Positions 35,340 through 46,447 of a DNA stretch of 64,000 bases are shown piece by piece. Under the pieces are notes generated by a model. The model had not been told where the DNA came from and did no database searches. It saw nothing but the letters and a program-made list of their open reading frames with translations. The position numbers and the translations under genes were made by a program. Origin of the DNA: Streptomyces antibioticus (GTDB lineage: Bacteria; Actinomycetota; Actinomycetes; Streptomycetales; Streptomycetaceae); NCBI RefSeq assembly GCF_002019855.1, contig NZ_CM007717.1, positions 2,038,888-2,102,887 of the forward strand. Direction: 5' to 3'. Each line of letters begins with the position of its first letter. The stretch's first letter is position 1.

Positions 35340-36502
35340 CGGGCGAGCACCTCCCTGGCGAGCTGACGATAGGCGGCGGCGCCGACGGAGTTGGATGCGT
35401 ACGTGGTGATCGGCTCACCGGCGACCGTGGTCTCCGGGAAGCGGACCGTGCGCCCGATGACCGTGTGGTAGACGTGATCGTCGAAGGCCTCGACGACCCG
35501 CGCCAGCACCTCACGGCTGTGCACCGTGCGGGAGTCGTACATCGTCGCGAGGATGCCGTCCAGCTCCAGTTCGGGGTTGAGCCGCTCCTGGACCTTCTCG
35601 ATGGTCTCGGTCAGCAGCGCCACCCCGCGCAGCGCGAAGAACTCGCACTCCAGCGGCACGATCACCTTGTGCGCGGCCGTCAGCGCGTTCACGGTCAGCA
35701 GACCGAGCGAGGGCTGACAGTCGATGACGATGTAGTCGTAGTCGTCCATCAGCGGCTTCAGCGCCCGCTGGAGGGTCGACTCGCGCGCGACCTCCGAGAC
35801 CAACTGCACCTCGGCGGCGGACAGGTCGATGTTGCTGGGCAGCAGGTCCATGTTGGGGACCGCCGTCTTCAGGAGGACCTCGTCGGCCGACATGCCCCGC
35901 TCCATGAGCAGGTTGTAGACCGTGAGGTCGAGCTCCATCGGATTGACACCGAGGCCGACCGACAGCGCGCCCTGCGGGTCGAAGTCCACGAGCAGCACCC
36001 GGCGTCCGTACTCCGCGAGCGCGGCACCCAGGTTGATGGTCGACGTGGTCTTGCCGACGCCGCCCTTCTGGTTGCACATCGCGATGATCTTCGCGGGGCC
36101 GTGGTCCGTCAGCGGTCCCGGGATCGGGAAGTACGGCAGCGGGCGCCCGGTCGGACCGACGCGTTCACGGCGCTGCCGTGCGGCGTCGGGCGCGAGGGTG
36201 GCCGCGTACTCCGGGTCGGGCTCGTACTCGGCGTCGGGGTCGTAGAAGTGCCCGTCGGGCAGTTCGTCGTAGTCGGCGAAGTGGTTGTGGGGCGCGCCAC
36301 TTCCGTCGCCGGCCATGGCGTTCACGTGATGACCGTCCATGCTCTGGTGTGCTGACAGAGCCATGTGGGGGCTGGTCTGGCTCTGGTGGGCTGCGAAGGT
36401 TCGGACAGCGACGGAGCCGACAGCCTCGAGCCCCGCGGAACCCGGGCCCCGCGTAGGCATTCCTGGTTGACCACCCCCGGGAGCAAATGTCGACTCATTC
36501 AC
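35324..36502 (-). CDS. parA: ParA/Soj-family ATPase
   Basis: A 392-residue protein. The first ~135 are a disordered, His/Asp/Glu-rich extension. The deviant Walker A is KGGVGKT at 146-152 (with the signature Lys), then VDFDPQGALS and a YIVIDCQPSLGLLTVNAL Walker B region. The GTG at 36502 was chosen because a perfect AAGGAGGT lies about 10 nt upstream. It belongs to the cluster with the RHH-like protein and scpAB. Streptomyces has a main parAB near oriC, so this is a second, orphan-type ParA (inference). Confidence 0.93.
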   Translation of the reverse strand: MNESTFAPGGGQPGMPTRGPGSAGLEAVGSVAVRTFAAHQSQTSPHMALSAHQSMDGHHVNAMAGDGSGAPHNHFADYDELPDGHFYDPDAEYEPDPEYAATLAPDAARQRRERVGPTGRPLPYFPIPGPLTDHGPAKIIAMCNQKGGVGKTTSTINLGAALAEYGRRVLLVDFDPQGALSVGLGVNPMELDLTVYNLLMERGMSADEVLLKTAVPNMDLLPSNIDLSAAEVQLVSEVARESTLQRALKPLMDDYDYIVIDCQPSLGLLTVNALTAAHKVIVPLECEFFALRGVALLTETIEKVQERLNPELELDGILATMYDSRTVHSREVLARVVEAFDDHVYHTVIGRTVRFPETTVAGEPITTYASNSVGAAAYRQLAREVLARCHAE

Positions 36503-36873
36503 AAGTCGTCTTACCTCCTTGGTGACCAGGAAACTTCTAGACAAGGTCAGCGTGGCACCATGCCGACGGTTGGCGACTCTATGGCGTGTCGGGCGTCCGC
36601 AGCAACACAATCCGCCGGACCCGGCCCGATGTGTCGGCAATGAAACATCCCGCTGTCAAGGGCGTACGGCCGTCGCACGACAGGTTTCACCGGTGTGCGA
36701 ATCGGTCGAAGGGTTACGTTCGAGGCGAGTTGACCGAGTGCCGCAAAGTGACCATACACACATCCGGCCGGACCTTGTGGGCAAGGTCCGGCCGGTCGTG
36801 CGTGATTGACACGCCGAGTTGACGTATCGCCTTTACGAAAAGGTGACTTAGCGGGGAGGCTCCGCCCGGGAAC
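36503..36873. other. Intergenic region between ald and parA
   Basis: These 371 bp contain the ald-side hairpin (36764-36795) and, closer to parA, a minus-strand TTGACA at 36660-36655 that could be a -35 of the parA promoter. I could not identify a convincing -10. No gene is supported. Confidence 0.5.
36764..36795 (-). terminator. Perfect 14-bp hairpin terminator of ald
   Basis: CCGGCCGGACCTTG (36764-36777) pairs perfectly with 36782-36795 around TGGG, about 80 nt after the ald stop. It insulates ald from parA. Confidence 0.8.
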
Positions 36874-37989
36874 TCAGTCGAGGAGCGTGTCGAGCGCGAC
36901 GTGCTCCAGGCCGTGCGCCTCGGCGACCTCGCGGTAAACGACCTTGCCGTCATGGGTGTTGAGACCCTTGGCGAGCGCGGCGTCCCGGCGCAGCGCCTCC
37001 ACCCAGCCGCGGTTGGCGAGTTCGACGATGTACGGCAGCGTGGCGTTGGTCAGCGCGTACGTCGAGGTGTTGGGCACCGCGCCGGGCATGTTGGCGACGC
37101 AGTAGAAGACCGAGTTGTGGACCGGGAAGGTCGGCTCGGCGTGGGTGGTCGGACGGGAGTCCTCGAAGCAGCCGCCCTGGTCGATCGCGATGTCGACAAG
37201 GACACTTCCGGCCTTCATCCGGGAGACCAGCTCGTTGGTGACCAGCTTCGGGGCCTTGGCACCCGGGATCAGGACGGCGCCGATGACGAGGTCGGCCTCC
37301 AGGCACGCCTTCTCCAGCTCGAAGGCGTTGGAGACGACGGTCTGGATCTTGGTGCCGAAGATCTTGTCGGCTTCCTTGAGCTTGTTGAGGTCCTTGTCGA
37401 GCAGGGTCACGTGGAAGCCCATGCCGATGGCGATCTGCGCCGCGTTCCAGCCGGAGACACCGCCGCCGATGACGACGGCACGGCCGGCCGCCACGCCCGG
37501 GACACCGCCGGGCAGCACACCGCGGCCGCCGTTGGCGCGCATCAGGTGGTAGGCGCCGACCTGCGGGGCGAGCCGGCCCGCGACCTCGGACATGGGGGCG
37601 AGCAGCGGGAGCGCGCGGCTCGGCAGCTCGACGGTCTCGTAGGCGATCGCGGTGGTGCCGGACTCCAGCAGGGCGTCCGTGCACTCCTTGGACGCGGCCA
37701 GGTGCAGGTAGGTGAAGAGCGTCTGGTCCTTGCGGAGGCGGTGGTACTCCTCCGCGATGGGCTCCTTGACCTTCAGCAGCAGGTCGGCCGTGGCCCACAC
37801 CTCGTCGGCCGTCTCCAGGATCCGGGCACCGGCGGCCACGTACTCCTCGTCCGGGATGGACGAGCCGACTCCGGCGTTGCGTTCGACGAAGACCTGGTGG
37901 CCGTTGCGCACCAGCTCGTGCACGCCGGCGGGGGTGATGGCCACCCGGAACTCGTTGTTCTTGACCTCGCGGGGGATGCCGACCTTCAC
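36874..37989 (-). CDS. ald: Alanine dehydrogenase
   Basis: A 371-residue NAD-dependent enzyme of standard length converting L-alanine and pyruvate/ammonia. The start reads VKVGIPREVKNNEFRVAITP. The active site includes Lys75-like (TYLHLAA context) and His96 in that region, the Rossmann GGGVSGWNAAQIAIGMG, and PGAVPNTSTYALTNATLPY. The GTG at 37989 has AAGGA 11 nt upstream. An in-frame GTG 9 nt further up is too close to that site. Confidence 0.96.
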   Translation of the reverse strand: MKVGIPREVKNNEFRVAITPAGVHELVRNGHQVFVERNAGVGSSIPDEEYVAAGARILETADEVWATADLLLKVKEPIAEEYHRLRKDQTLFTYLHLAASKECTDALLESGTTAIAYETVELPSRALPLLAPMSEVAGRLAPQVGAYHLMRANGGRGVLPGGVPGVAAGRAVVIGGGVSGWNAAQIAIGMGFHVTLLDKDLNKLKEADKIFGTKIQTVVSNAFELEKACLEADLVIGAVLIPGAKAPKLVTNELVSRMKAGSVLVDIAIDQGGCFEDSRPTTHAEPTFPVHNSVFYCVANMPGAVPNTSTYALTNATLPYIVELANRGWVEALRRDAALAKGLNTHDGKVVYREVAEAHGLEHVALDTLLD

Positions 37990-38132
37990 GTGGATCACGG
38001 TCCTTGGCTCAGAGGGTGTGGGGCATAGCAGGACGAACCCGGAGGCAGCGGGCACACCGGGATACACCGCAGGAGAAGGTGCGGCAGAGCCAGTCTAATG
38101 AAGGTGTTCCCGCTGTCTAGCCTTTCAATGCT

Positions 38133-40289
38133 TCAATCTTCAGCGGATGTACTGCGGATTTCGCAGGCGTTAGCGCCATGTTCCGGCTGTTCTGGCTCAG
38201 GAACGCCCTTGCCGGACCGCTTCCGGGGCGGTTCCGCGGCCCCGGCCGGGGCCGGCCCGTCGGCGCGCTCCGGCTCGTGTGCGGTGGCGCGCTCCGGCGC
38301 GGGGGACTCCTCTCCCAGGATGCGCTCCGCCGCGGCTCGGTGCAGTCGGGCGGCCGCCGGGTCGCCCAGGTGTTCCAGGGTGTCGGCCAGCCGGAGCTGC
38401 ACCGCCGCCTGGAGCCGCTCGTCGTCGGCGCGCCGCGCCCACTCCATGGCCTCCTGGCAGGTGCGCAGCGACTCCTCGGGCCGCCCGGCGTACTCCTGGA
38501 CCCGGGCCAGCTCGCTCAGCGCCCGCGCGTGGGCGGCCGGCTCGCCGTTCTTGCGGTGCCCCGCGGCGGCGGCCCGCCAGTTGCGCTGGGCCTCGCCGTA
38601 CCGGCCGGCGTAGGTGTGCGCGGTGCCGATCCGGCCGTACAGGCGCGCGGCGTCCGTCCGCTCGTCGCGGGCCAGCCGCTGGGCGAGGGCCCGGCCGAAC
38701 CAGTCGGCGGCCCGTTCGTAGTCGCCCAGCTCCAGATGCGCGCCGCCGACGGATTCCATCGCGCGGCCGGTGGCGTACGGATCGTTCGCCTCGCGTCCGG
38801 CGTCCAGCGCCGCCCGGTAGCGGACCAGGGCCTCGGCCGTACGGCCGGTCCTGGCGTCGACGTCGGCCAGGTTCAGCAGGGCGGCGGCGCGTTCCCGGGG
38901 CAGGTCGCGGCGCTCGGCGACGTCGAGGACGAGCTGGTGGACGCCGTAGAGGTCGGGGGCGGCGGCCTGGGTGCCGAAGTGCGCGACCATCGCCCGGACG
39001 AGCTGGGACATCAGCCGGCGGGCCAGTGTGTCCAGCTCGCCGTCGGCCACGGCGGCCCGGGCGGCGGCGAGCAGGGCGGGCCGGCGCAGCCGCAGCCAGT
39101 CGGCGGCGGCCCGGGGGCCGGGGAAGCGCAGCGCGCGGGGGGTGCCCTGGAGCTTCTCGCGGGCCTGCGGGTTGTCGGTCTCGGTGATGGCCCGGCAGGA
39201 CTGGAGCAGCCGTACCGTGCGCTCCAGCATGCGGGCGCGGGCCAGTTGGAGTTCGGCCGGGCGTTCCTGGGCCTCGGCGGCGGCCCGCAGCAGGGGGTGC
39301 AGACAGCCGGGGACCTCGTACTCGGGCAGCGGGGAGGGGACGATCCGCAGCAGGCCGAGGGCGGTGAGGTCGTCCAGGGTGGTGCGGGCGGCGCCCACCG
39401 AGCAGCCGGCGAGGGCGGAGGCCGTGTGGGGGTCGACGAGACCGGCCGGGGCGAGGGAGAGCAGTCGCAGTATCCGGGCGGCGGGGGCGGGCAGCGAGGC
39501 GTGCACGAGCCGCAGGATCCGGCTGAGCGGGGTGCCCTCGTCGCCCTCGGCGTGCAGTTGCTTGGCGAGATCGGCGACGGCGGTCTGGGGCCGGGCGGCG
39601 AGCCAGCCGCCGGCCAGGATCAGCGCGGCGGGCTGCCCCTGGCACGCCTCGACGAGCCCCTCGGCGGAGCGGGGGTCGACGGTGATGCGGACCGAGCCGG
39701 TGTAGCGGGTGAGCAGCTCCAGGGCGGACTTGGTGTCCAGGCCGCCCAGGGTGCAGGGGCGGACGTCGGAGATGCCGGTGAGGGGGCCCGCGGAGACGGC
39801 GACCAGCAGGCATTCGGGGGTGTTCGGGAGCAGGGCGTCGACCTGCTCCGCCCCGGCCGCGTCGTCCAGCAGGAGCAGGACCCGGCGGTCGGCGAGGGAT
39901 TCGCGCAGGAGGGCCGAGAGGTCGTCCTCGTCGGCGCCGGCCGGGACCGGTACGTCGAGGCCGGCGAGCAGGTCGCGGGCGGCGCGCTCGACGGGGACGG
40001 GGGTGCCGTCGGGCTCGGAGAGGCGGGCGCGCAGGACGCCGTCGCGGTAACGGTCCGCGACCTGCCGGACGAGTTCCTCGGCGAGGGCGGTCCGTCCGGA
40101 GCCGGGCCGCCCCGCGATGAGGAGCACCCGCGCGCGGGGGGCCTTGCGGCCGGCGATGGTGTCCAGGCCCGCGCGCTCGATGTCGGCGCGCAGTTCCTTC
40201 AACTCCCGTGTGCGGCCCAGGAAATGAACCTCGGGTGCAGCGTGTCCCGACAGCTTCACGCCGCCTGTGTCCACTGCCTGATCCGCCAC
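38133..40289 (-). CDS. NB-ARC-type NTPase with tetratricopeptide repeats
   Basis: A 718-residue regulator-like protein without a recognisable DNA-binding domain. The ATPase half starts at HFLGRTRELKELRADI, with Walker A IAGRPGSGRTALAEEL and Walker B RVLLLLDDAAG. A winged-helix-like section follows. The C-terminal half holds about six TPRs (for example ALVRYRAALDAGREANDPYA, LGDYERAADWFGRALAQRLA). This is the AfsR/LuxR-LAL ATPase-TPR layout minus the output domain. The GTG at 40289 with GGGAG was chosen; 40313 is possible. Its last codons (GANACEIRSTSAED) include the motif also seen at 17125-17145. Confidence 0.87.
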   Translation of the reverse strand: MADQAVDTGGVKLSGHAAPEVHFLGRTRELKELRADIERAGLDTIAGRKAPRARVLLIAGRPGSGRTALAEELVRQVADRYRDGVLRARLSEPDGTPVPVERAARDLLAGLDVPVPAGADEDDLSALLRESLADRRVLLLLDDAAGAEQVDALLPNTPECLLVAVSAGPLTGISDVRPCTLGGLDTKSALELLTRYTGSVRITVDPRSAEGLVEACQGQPAALILAGGWLAARPQTAVADLAKQLHAEGDEGTPLSRILRLVHASLPAPAARILRLLSLAPAGLVDPHTASALAGCSVGAARTTLDDLTALGLLRIVPSPLPEYEVPGCLHPLLRAAAEAQERPAELQLARARMLERTVRLLQSCRAITETDNPQAREKLQGTPRALRFPGPRAAADWLRLRRPALLAAARAAVADGELDTLARRLMSQLVRAMVAHFGTQAAAPDLYGVHQLVLDVAERRDLPRERAAALLNLADVDARTGRTAEALVRYRAALDAGREANDPYATGRAMESVGGAHLELGDYERAADWFGRALAQRLARDERTDAARLYGRIGTAHTYAGRYGEAQRNWRAAAAGHRKNGEPAAHARALSELARVQEYAGRPEESLRTCQEAMEWARRADDERLQAAVQLRLADTLEHLGDPAAARLHRAAAERILGEESPAPERATAHEPERADGPAPAGAAEPPRKRSGKGVPEPEQPEHGANACEIRSTSAED

Positions 40290-40440
40290 GGGCCACGCTC
40301 CCGTCCCACGCACGTGCTGAGCCCGCCGGGACTCCGGACCGGGCCGTTCCAGAGCCTAGTTCACGCTCTGCGACGTTCCCGGCGCGTACGGACGGCCACG
40401 ACCCCCACTTCCCCCGATCGGATCAACCGATCGTCACATC

Positions 40441-40476
40441 ACAAGCGGTGGTGTGCACGCACAAGCGGTGGTGTGC
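40441..40476. repeat. Tandem 16-bp direct repeat upstream of the NTPase-TPR gene
   Basis: ACAAGCGGTGGTGTGC occurs at 40441-40456 and 40461-40476, a 20-bp period (two helical turns). Each is partly palindromic (CACA...TGTG). It sits ~150 bp upstream of the NTPase-TPR gene and directly after the Nudix stop, so it may be an operator. Confidence 0.55.
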
Positions 40477-40480
40477 CCGC

Positions 40481-41107
40481 CTACGCCTCGAACGGCCGGG
40501 CCGGCCACGGCGCTTCGGCCGGGCGGAGCGTGTCGAGGGCGGCGGCGGCGCGGGCCGCGGCCAGGGAGAGGACGCCGACGACCAGGCAGTTGTTGTGCAC
40601 ATCGCCCGCCAGGACCGCCCGGACGAGGTCCTCGACCGGCACGCGCGCGTGCTCCATGTCGGCCTCCTCGTCCTCGACCTCGAAGCGCTGCCCCTCGGCC
40701 TCGGACAGACCTCGCGCGAGGAAGATCCGCACCGCCTCGTCACAGCCCCCGGCGGTCGTGTACACGTCGGTCAGGACCCGCCAGTCCTCGGCCTTGACGT
40801 GCGCCTCCTCGTACAGCTCGCGCTGCGCCGCGTGCAGCGGGTTCTCGCCGGGCACGTCGAGCAGCCCGGCCGGGATCTCCCACAGCTTGTGCCGGACCGG
40901 GTGGCGGTACTGCTTGATGAGCAGGACCCGGTCCTCGTCGTCCAGGGCGAGGACGGCCACCGAGCCGGGGTGGACCTGGTAGTCGCGGCGGACCACCGCA
41001 CCGCCGGGCATGACCACCTCGTCCGTGCGGACCGAGGTCTTGTTGCCCACGAAGGGGGTCTCCGTGGACCGGATCTCCCACTCCTCCGGGGTGTCCTTGA
41101 TCGTCAT
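40481..41107 (-). CDS. ADP-ribose pyrophosphatase (Nudix)
   Basis: A 208-residue Nudix hydrolase. The box is PAGLLDVPGENPLHAAQREL then YEEAHV. It carries one extra residue between Gly and the first Glu, as in mycobacterial ADP-ribose pyrophosphatase. Upstream Arg-rich and VLLIKQYRHPVRHKLWEIPA segments match the family. It cleaves ADP-ribose and similar nucleotides. The ATG follows a GGGCAAGG stretch. It lies 99 bp downstream of pyrG, separated by a terminator. Confidence 0.93.
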   Translation of the reverse strand: MTIKDTPEEWEIRSTETPFVGNKTSVRTDEVVMPGGAVVRRDYQVHPGSVAVLALDDEDRVLLIKQYRHPVRHKLWEIPAGLLDVPGENPLHAAQRELYEEAHVKAEDWRVLTDVYTTAGGCDEAVRIFLARGLSEAEGQRFEVEDEEADMEHARVPVEDLVRAVLAGDVHNNCLVVGVLSLAAARAAAALDTLRPAEAPWPARPFEA

Positions 41108-41151
41108 GCCCTTGCCGCCCTCTCACGTGCCCGTACGCGAACCAAACGAAA

Positions 41152-41187
41152 ACCGGGGTGCTCTCCTGTGAAGGGAAGCACCCCGGT
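41152..41187 (-). terminator. Intrinsic terminator of pyrG
   Basis: ACCGGGGTGCT (41152-41162) pairs with AGCACCCCGGT (41177-41187). On the minus strand it is followed by a T-rich tract (TTTTCGTTTGG). Confidence 0.85.
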
Positions 41188-41206
41188 CACCGTAACAACT
41201 GACGTG

Positions 41207-42871
<1,665 letters not shown>

Positions 42872-43474
42872 GGCCAAGAGGGGGCTCCCGTGGTCGCGGT
42901 CTGGGGGTGCGGTACGGCACTGTGGGGCCGGAGGTTTCCGGGGGTGCCGTCGCTGCGGTTCGGGGGTTTTCGAGCCCACCGGTCCACGGGCTACCAGGGT
43001 ATCAGCGCCTCGGAGAGATGGCTTCCGCGCACGCTGCGCGCACACGCCGACACGGCACGCGTACGGGACGGTCCGAAATGCGCGGTGCGAGCCGGGCCGA
43101 AACCGGTCGGACGGACACGGGCGGGACCACTTCCGGGACCCGCACACCACCGCTCACCAGGCACTCACCCGCTGCTCACCCGTTCGGCCCACCCGCGTTG
43201 CCCGGAGCGGCACGCAGATCATCTACGTGCGTCGTATCCTGCTCGGACACTCGCTGCCGAGCCCGCCGGCCGAACACGGCACCACCCCCGTCCGTATCCA
43301 CCGGAACAACGAGAGCTCGTCAGTTCGTTGAGCAAGAATTGGCGTTTTGCCCATACGGCTGAGCGGCTGCTTTGCTTCACCGCTCAACGACGCATTACAA
43401 CGACCCCCTTGACCGCACTAGCGACAGCCCCCTTTTCGCATGGGGGTGACGTGGCCGTTCGACTGGAGTTGCAC
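42872..43474. other. Divergent intergenic region pyrG / GH15
   Basis: ~600 bp without a supported gene. Near the GH15 gene is a possible -35 (TTGACC at about 43409). At about 43330-43345 there is a weak third copy of the 21-bp motif (GCAAGAATTGGCG). No clear attenuator or operator for pyrG was found. Confidence 0.5.
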
Positions 43475-45277
43475 GTGGCCGGGCGCATCGAAGACTACGC
43501 ACTCATCGGAGACATGCAGACCGCTGCCCTGGTCTGCCGTGACGGGACAGTGGACTGGCTGTGCCTGCCCCGCTTCGACTCGCACGCGATCTTCGCCGGT
43601 CTGCTCGGCACCGAGGAGCACGGGTTCTGGCGGCTGGGCCCGGCGCACGCCTCCGACGCCCCGCCGCCCCGCGCGGCCCGGCGCACCTACCGGGGCGACT
43701 CGCTGATCCTGGAGTCCGAGTGGGACACCCCGCGCGGCACCGTCCGGGTCACCGACTTCATGCCCCCGCGTGACGGCGCGCCGCAGCTCATCCGCATCGT
43801 CGAGGGCGTCACGGGCCGCGTCCCGATGCGCTCCACCCTGCGGATGCGGTTCTCCTACGGCCGGGTGGTCCCGTGGGTGCACAAGCACGACGGCCGCACG
43901 GTCGCCGTCGCCGGCCCCGACTCGGTGTGGTTCGACACCGACTGCGAGACCTACGGGAAGTCCCTGACGACGTACGCGGACTTCACCGTCGCCCCCGGCG
44001 ACCGGATCGCGTTCACCGTGTCCTGGCAGCCCTCGCACAAGGAGCCGCCGGCCCTGCCCGAGCCCGAGCAGTCGCTGGAGGCGACGGAGGAGTTCTGGCG
44101 CGAGTGGGTCGAGCACTGTACGTACCACGGGCCCTACCGGGAGGCCGTGATCCGCTCCCTGATCACCCTCAAGGCCCTCACCTACGCCCCCACCGGCGGC
44201 ATCGTCGCCGCGCCCACCACCTCACTGCCCGAGGACATCGGCGGCGTCCGCAACTGGGACTACCGCTACACCTGGCTGCGGGACGCGGCGATCACCCTCT
44301 CCTCGCTGCTGCGCACCGGCTACCGCGAGGAGGCCCGCGCCTGGCGCGAGTGGCTGCTGCGCGCGGTCGCCGGCGATCCGGAGAACCTCCAGATCATGTA
44401 CGGCATCGCCGGCGAGCGGGAGCTGGGCGAGGCCGAGCTGGACTGGCTGCCCGGCTACGAGAACTCCGCCCCGGTCCGGGTGGGCAACGGCGCCGCCCAT
44501 CAGCTCCAGCTCGACGTGTACGGCGAGGTCACCGAGGCCCTGCACCTCGGCCATATGACCGGCCTCGCGCGCAACGACTACGCGTCCCTGCTCCAGCTCA
44601 AGCTGATCCGCTACCTGGAGCAGCACTGGGACGAGCCCGACGAGGGCATCTGGGAGGTGCGCGGCCCGCGGCGCCACTTCGTGCACTCCAAGGTGATGGC
44701 CTGGGTCGCGGTGGACCGCACCATCAAGCTGATCGAGTCCGGTGACGCGGACGGCCCGCTGGAGCGCTGGCGCGAGCTGCGCGACGACATCCACCGGGAC
44801 GTGTGCGAGAAGGGCTACGACAAGGAGCGCAACACCTTCACCCAGTCCTACGGCTCGAAGGAGCTGGACGCCTCCCTGCTGCTGATCCCGCAGATGGGCT
44901 TCCTGCCGCCGGACGACAAGCGGGTGATCGGCACCATCGAGGCGATCCAGCGCGAGCTGTCGACCTCGGACGGCTTCATCCTGCGCTACCCGACGCAAGG
45001 GGATCACGAGGGCGTGGACGGCCTCCCGGGCGACGAGGGCGCGTTCCTGGCCTGCTCGTTCTGGATGGCGGACGACCTCGCGATGATCGGCCGGGTGGAC
45101 GAGGCCCGCAAGCTCTTCGAGAAGCTGCTCTCCCTGCGCAACGACCTCGGTCTGCTCGCCGAGGAGTGGGACCCGCGCCTCCAGCGCCAGGTCGGCAACT
45201 TCCCGCAGGCGTTCAGCCACGTCCCGCTGATCGACACGGCCCTGCGGCTGACGGCGTCGGGGGCGTACGGGGGCTGA
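43475..45277 (+). CDS. GH15 glycoside hydrolase (glucoamylase/trehalase-like)
   Basis: 600 residues from a GTG with GGAG 6 nt upstream. An alternative GTG at 43451 would add eight residues. The N-terminal GRIEDYALIGDMQTAALVCR block, TVDWLCLPRFDSHAIFAGLL, the (alpha/alpha)6 catalytic signatures NWDYRYTWLRDAA and LAEEWDPRLQRQVGNFPQAF with the catalytic Glu, and the missing signal peptide fit the intracellular GH15 group found in actinobacteria, which includes trehalases and alpha-glucan hydrolases. The exact substrate cannot be read from sequence. Confidence 0.93.
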   Translation: MAGRIEDYALIGDMQTAALVCRDGTVDWLCLPRFDSHAIFAGLLGTEEHGFWRLGPAHASDAPPPRAARRTYRGDSLILESEWDTPRGTVRVTDFMPPRDGAPQLIRIVEGVTGRVPMRSTLRMRFSYGRVVPWVHKHDGRTVAVAGPDSVWFDTDCETYGKSLTTYADFTVAPGDRIAFTVSWQPSHKEPPALPEPEQSLEATEEFWREWVEHCTYHGPYREAVIRSLITLKALTYAPTGGIVAAPTTSLPEDIGGVRNWDYRYTWLRDAAITLSSLLRTGYREEARAWREWLLRAVAGDPENLQIMYGIAGERELGEAELDWLPGYENSAPVRVGNGAAHQLQLDVYGEVTEALHLGHMTGLARNDYASLLQLKLIRYLEQHWDEPDEGIWEVRGPRRHFVHSKVMAWVAVDRTIKLIESGDADGPLERWRELRDDIHRDVCEKGYDKERNTFTQSYGSKELDASLLLIPQMGFLPPDDKRVIGTIEAIQRELSTSDGFILRYPTQGDHEGVDGLPGDEGAFLACSFWMADDLAMIGRVDEARKLFEKLLSLRNDLGLLAEEWDPRLQRQVGNFPQAFSHVPLIDTALRLTASGAYGG

Positions 45278-45292
45278 GCGCCCCGGCCGGGA

Positions 45293-46294
45293 TCAGCCGC
45301 GCCCGTCGCCCTGCTGATCCCGGCGCCGCTGCTCCGCGTGCTCGCGTTCCCGGTGCTGTACGACGTCGGACGGCGTCGTGCTCATGTACCAGCCGTCGAC
45401 GCGCGGACCGACGAGGCCGGGCGGCCAGCCGGCCGTCTCGACCGCGGCGTCGTAGACCGCGTCGCCGAACGCCACGATCGCCTGCCGCGGGTCCGGGGTC
45501 TCCCTGAGCGCGGACCACGGCAGTCGGACCAGCCCCGCGTCGGGATGCCACGCGGCGCCCTTCACGCCCCAGGACCGGTTCGCGAGCCCGTCCGGCTGGG
45601 GCCAGATGTAGGCGTACATGCCGGTGTGCGGCGCCTGGGCGTCCCCGAAGGAGAACCCGACCGACACATAGGCGTGGAGCTGGGCGTTCTGCTGGAACGG
45701 CGGCCGGTTCGGCTCCGGCACGGTGGGCTGTTCACGCCAGCGGGTGGCGGACAGGTCGAAGCCGCCCCACATCACCCCGACCCGCGGCCGGTGCCCCAGG
45801 AAGGGCGCCTGCCATGCCTCCAGCCCGCCGGCGGCGAGGTCCAGCGCGGTCCACATCAGCCGGGCCGTGCCGGCGTCCCAGGTCCGCGCGGCGGAATCGC
45901 CTTCGAGGTTCGCGGGGGCGCCGGGGATCTCGCAGATCAGGGACGTGTGCGGGGGACGGATGCCGAACTCGCCCGCGGCCCGGCAGAACGCGCCGTAGAA
46001 GGAGGCGACCGAGTCGTGGGCCAGGGGCAGGGTCCGTGAGCCGCTGTCGGTCTCGATGACCACGTCGCCGTCGAGCAGCCGGTAGTGCACCCGGAAGGTG
46101 ACGCCCTCGCGCCGCAGCGTGCGCGTGCACAGGCCCCGCGGGGTGACGTCGAGGACGATGTTCCCCCAGCCGACCTCGAAGGGTTCGTCGAGGGTGTACT
46201 TGCCCGCGACCTGCACCACGCGGTTCACGTAGTCGACCATGGGGGCCAGGTCCTCGTAGGCCATGGCCGGTGGCGCGGTGCCGTGCTGGCTCAC
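45293..46294 (-). CDS. DUF5996 family protein
   Basis: A 333-residue soluble protein with DUF5996 hallmarks: an AYEDLAPMVDYVNRVVQVAG opening, GWGNIVLDVTPRGL, and later VMWGGFDLSATR, with a conserved GFSFGDAQAPHTGMYAYIWP block and WHPDAGLVRLPW. Function is unknown. The GTG at 46294 was chosen as the furthest start near a GGGGAG. An ATG at 46264 is possible. It ends 15 bp from the stop of the convergent GH15 gene. Confidence 0.87.
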   Translation of the reverse strand: MSQHGTAPPAMAYEDLAPMVDYVNRVVQVAGKYTLDEPFEVGWGNIVLDVTPRGLCTRTLRREGVTFRVHYRLLDGDVVIETDSGSRTLPLAHDSVASFYGAFCRAAGEFGIRPPHTSLICEIPGAPANLEGDSAARTWDAGTARLMWTALDLAAGGLEAWQAPFLGHRPRVGVMWGGFDLSATRWREQPTVPEPNRPPFQQNAQLHAYVSVGFSFGDAQAPHTGMYAYIWPQPDGLANRSWGVKGAAWHPDAGLVRLPWSALRETPDPRQAIVAFGDAVYDAAVETAGWPPGLVGPRVDGWYMSTTPSDVVQHREREHAEQRRRDQQGDGRG

Positions 46295-46447
46295 TGCTCG
46301 CTCACGGGGAACTCCCCCTCCCGTCGGCGCGATCGGCGGAGGTCTCCACTGTCGCACGCGGCCGGGAGGCCCGCCTGATCGCGGGCCGGCGGGACCCGTT
46401 CTAGGCTGGAATGGCCCACAGCCCCTGTTTCCGGAAGGGGGCGCCCC

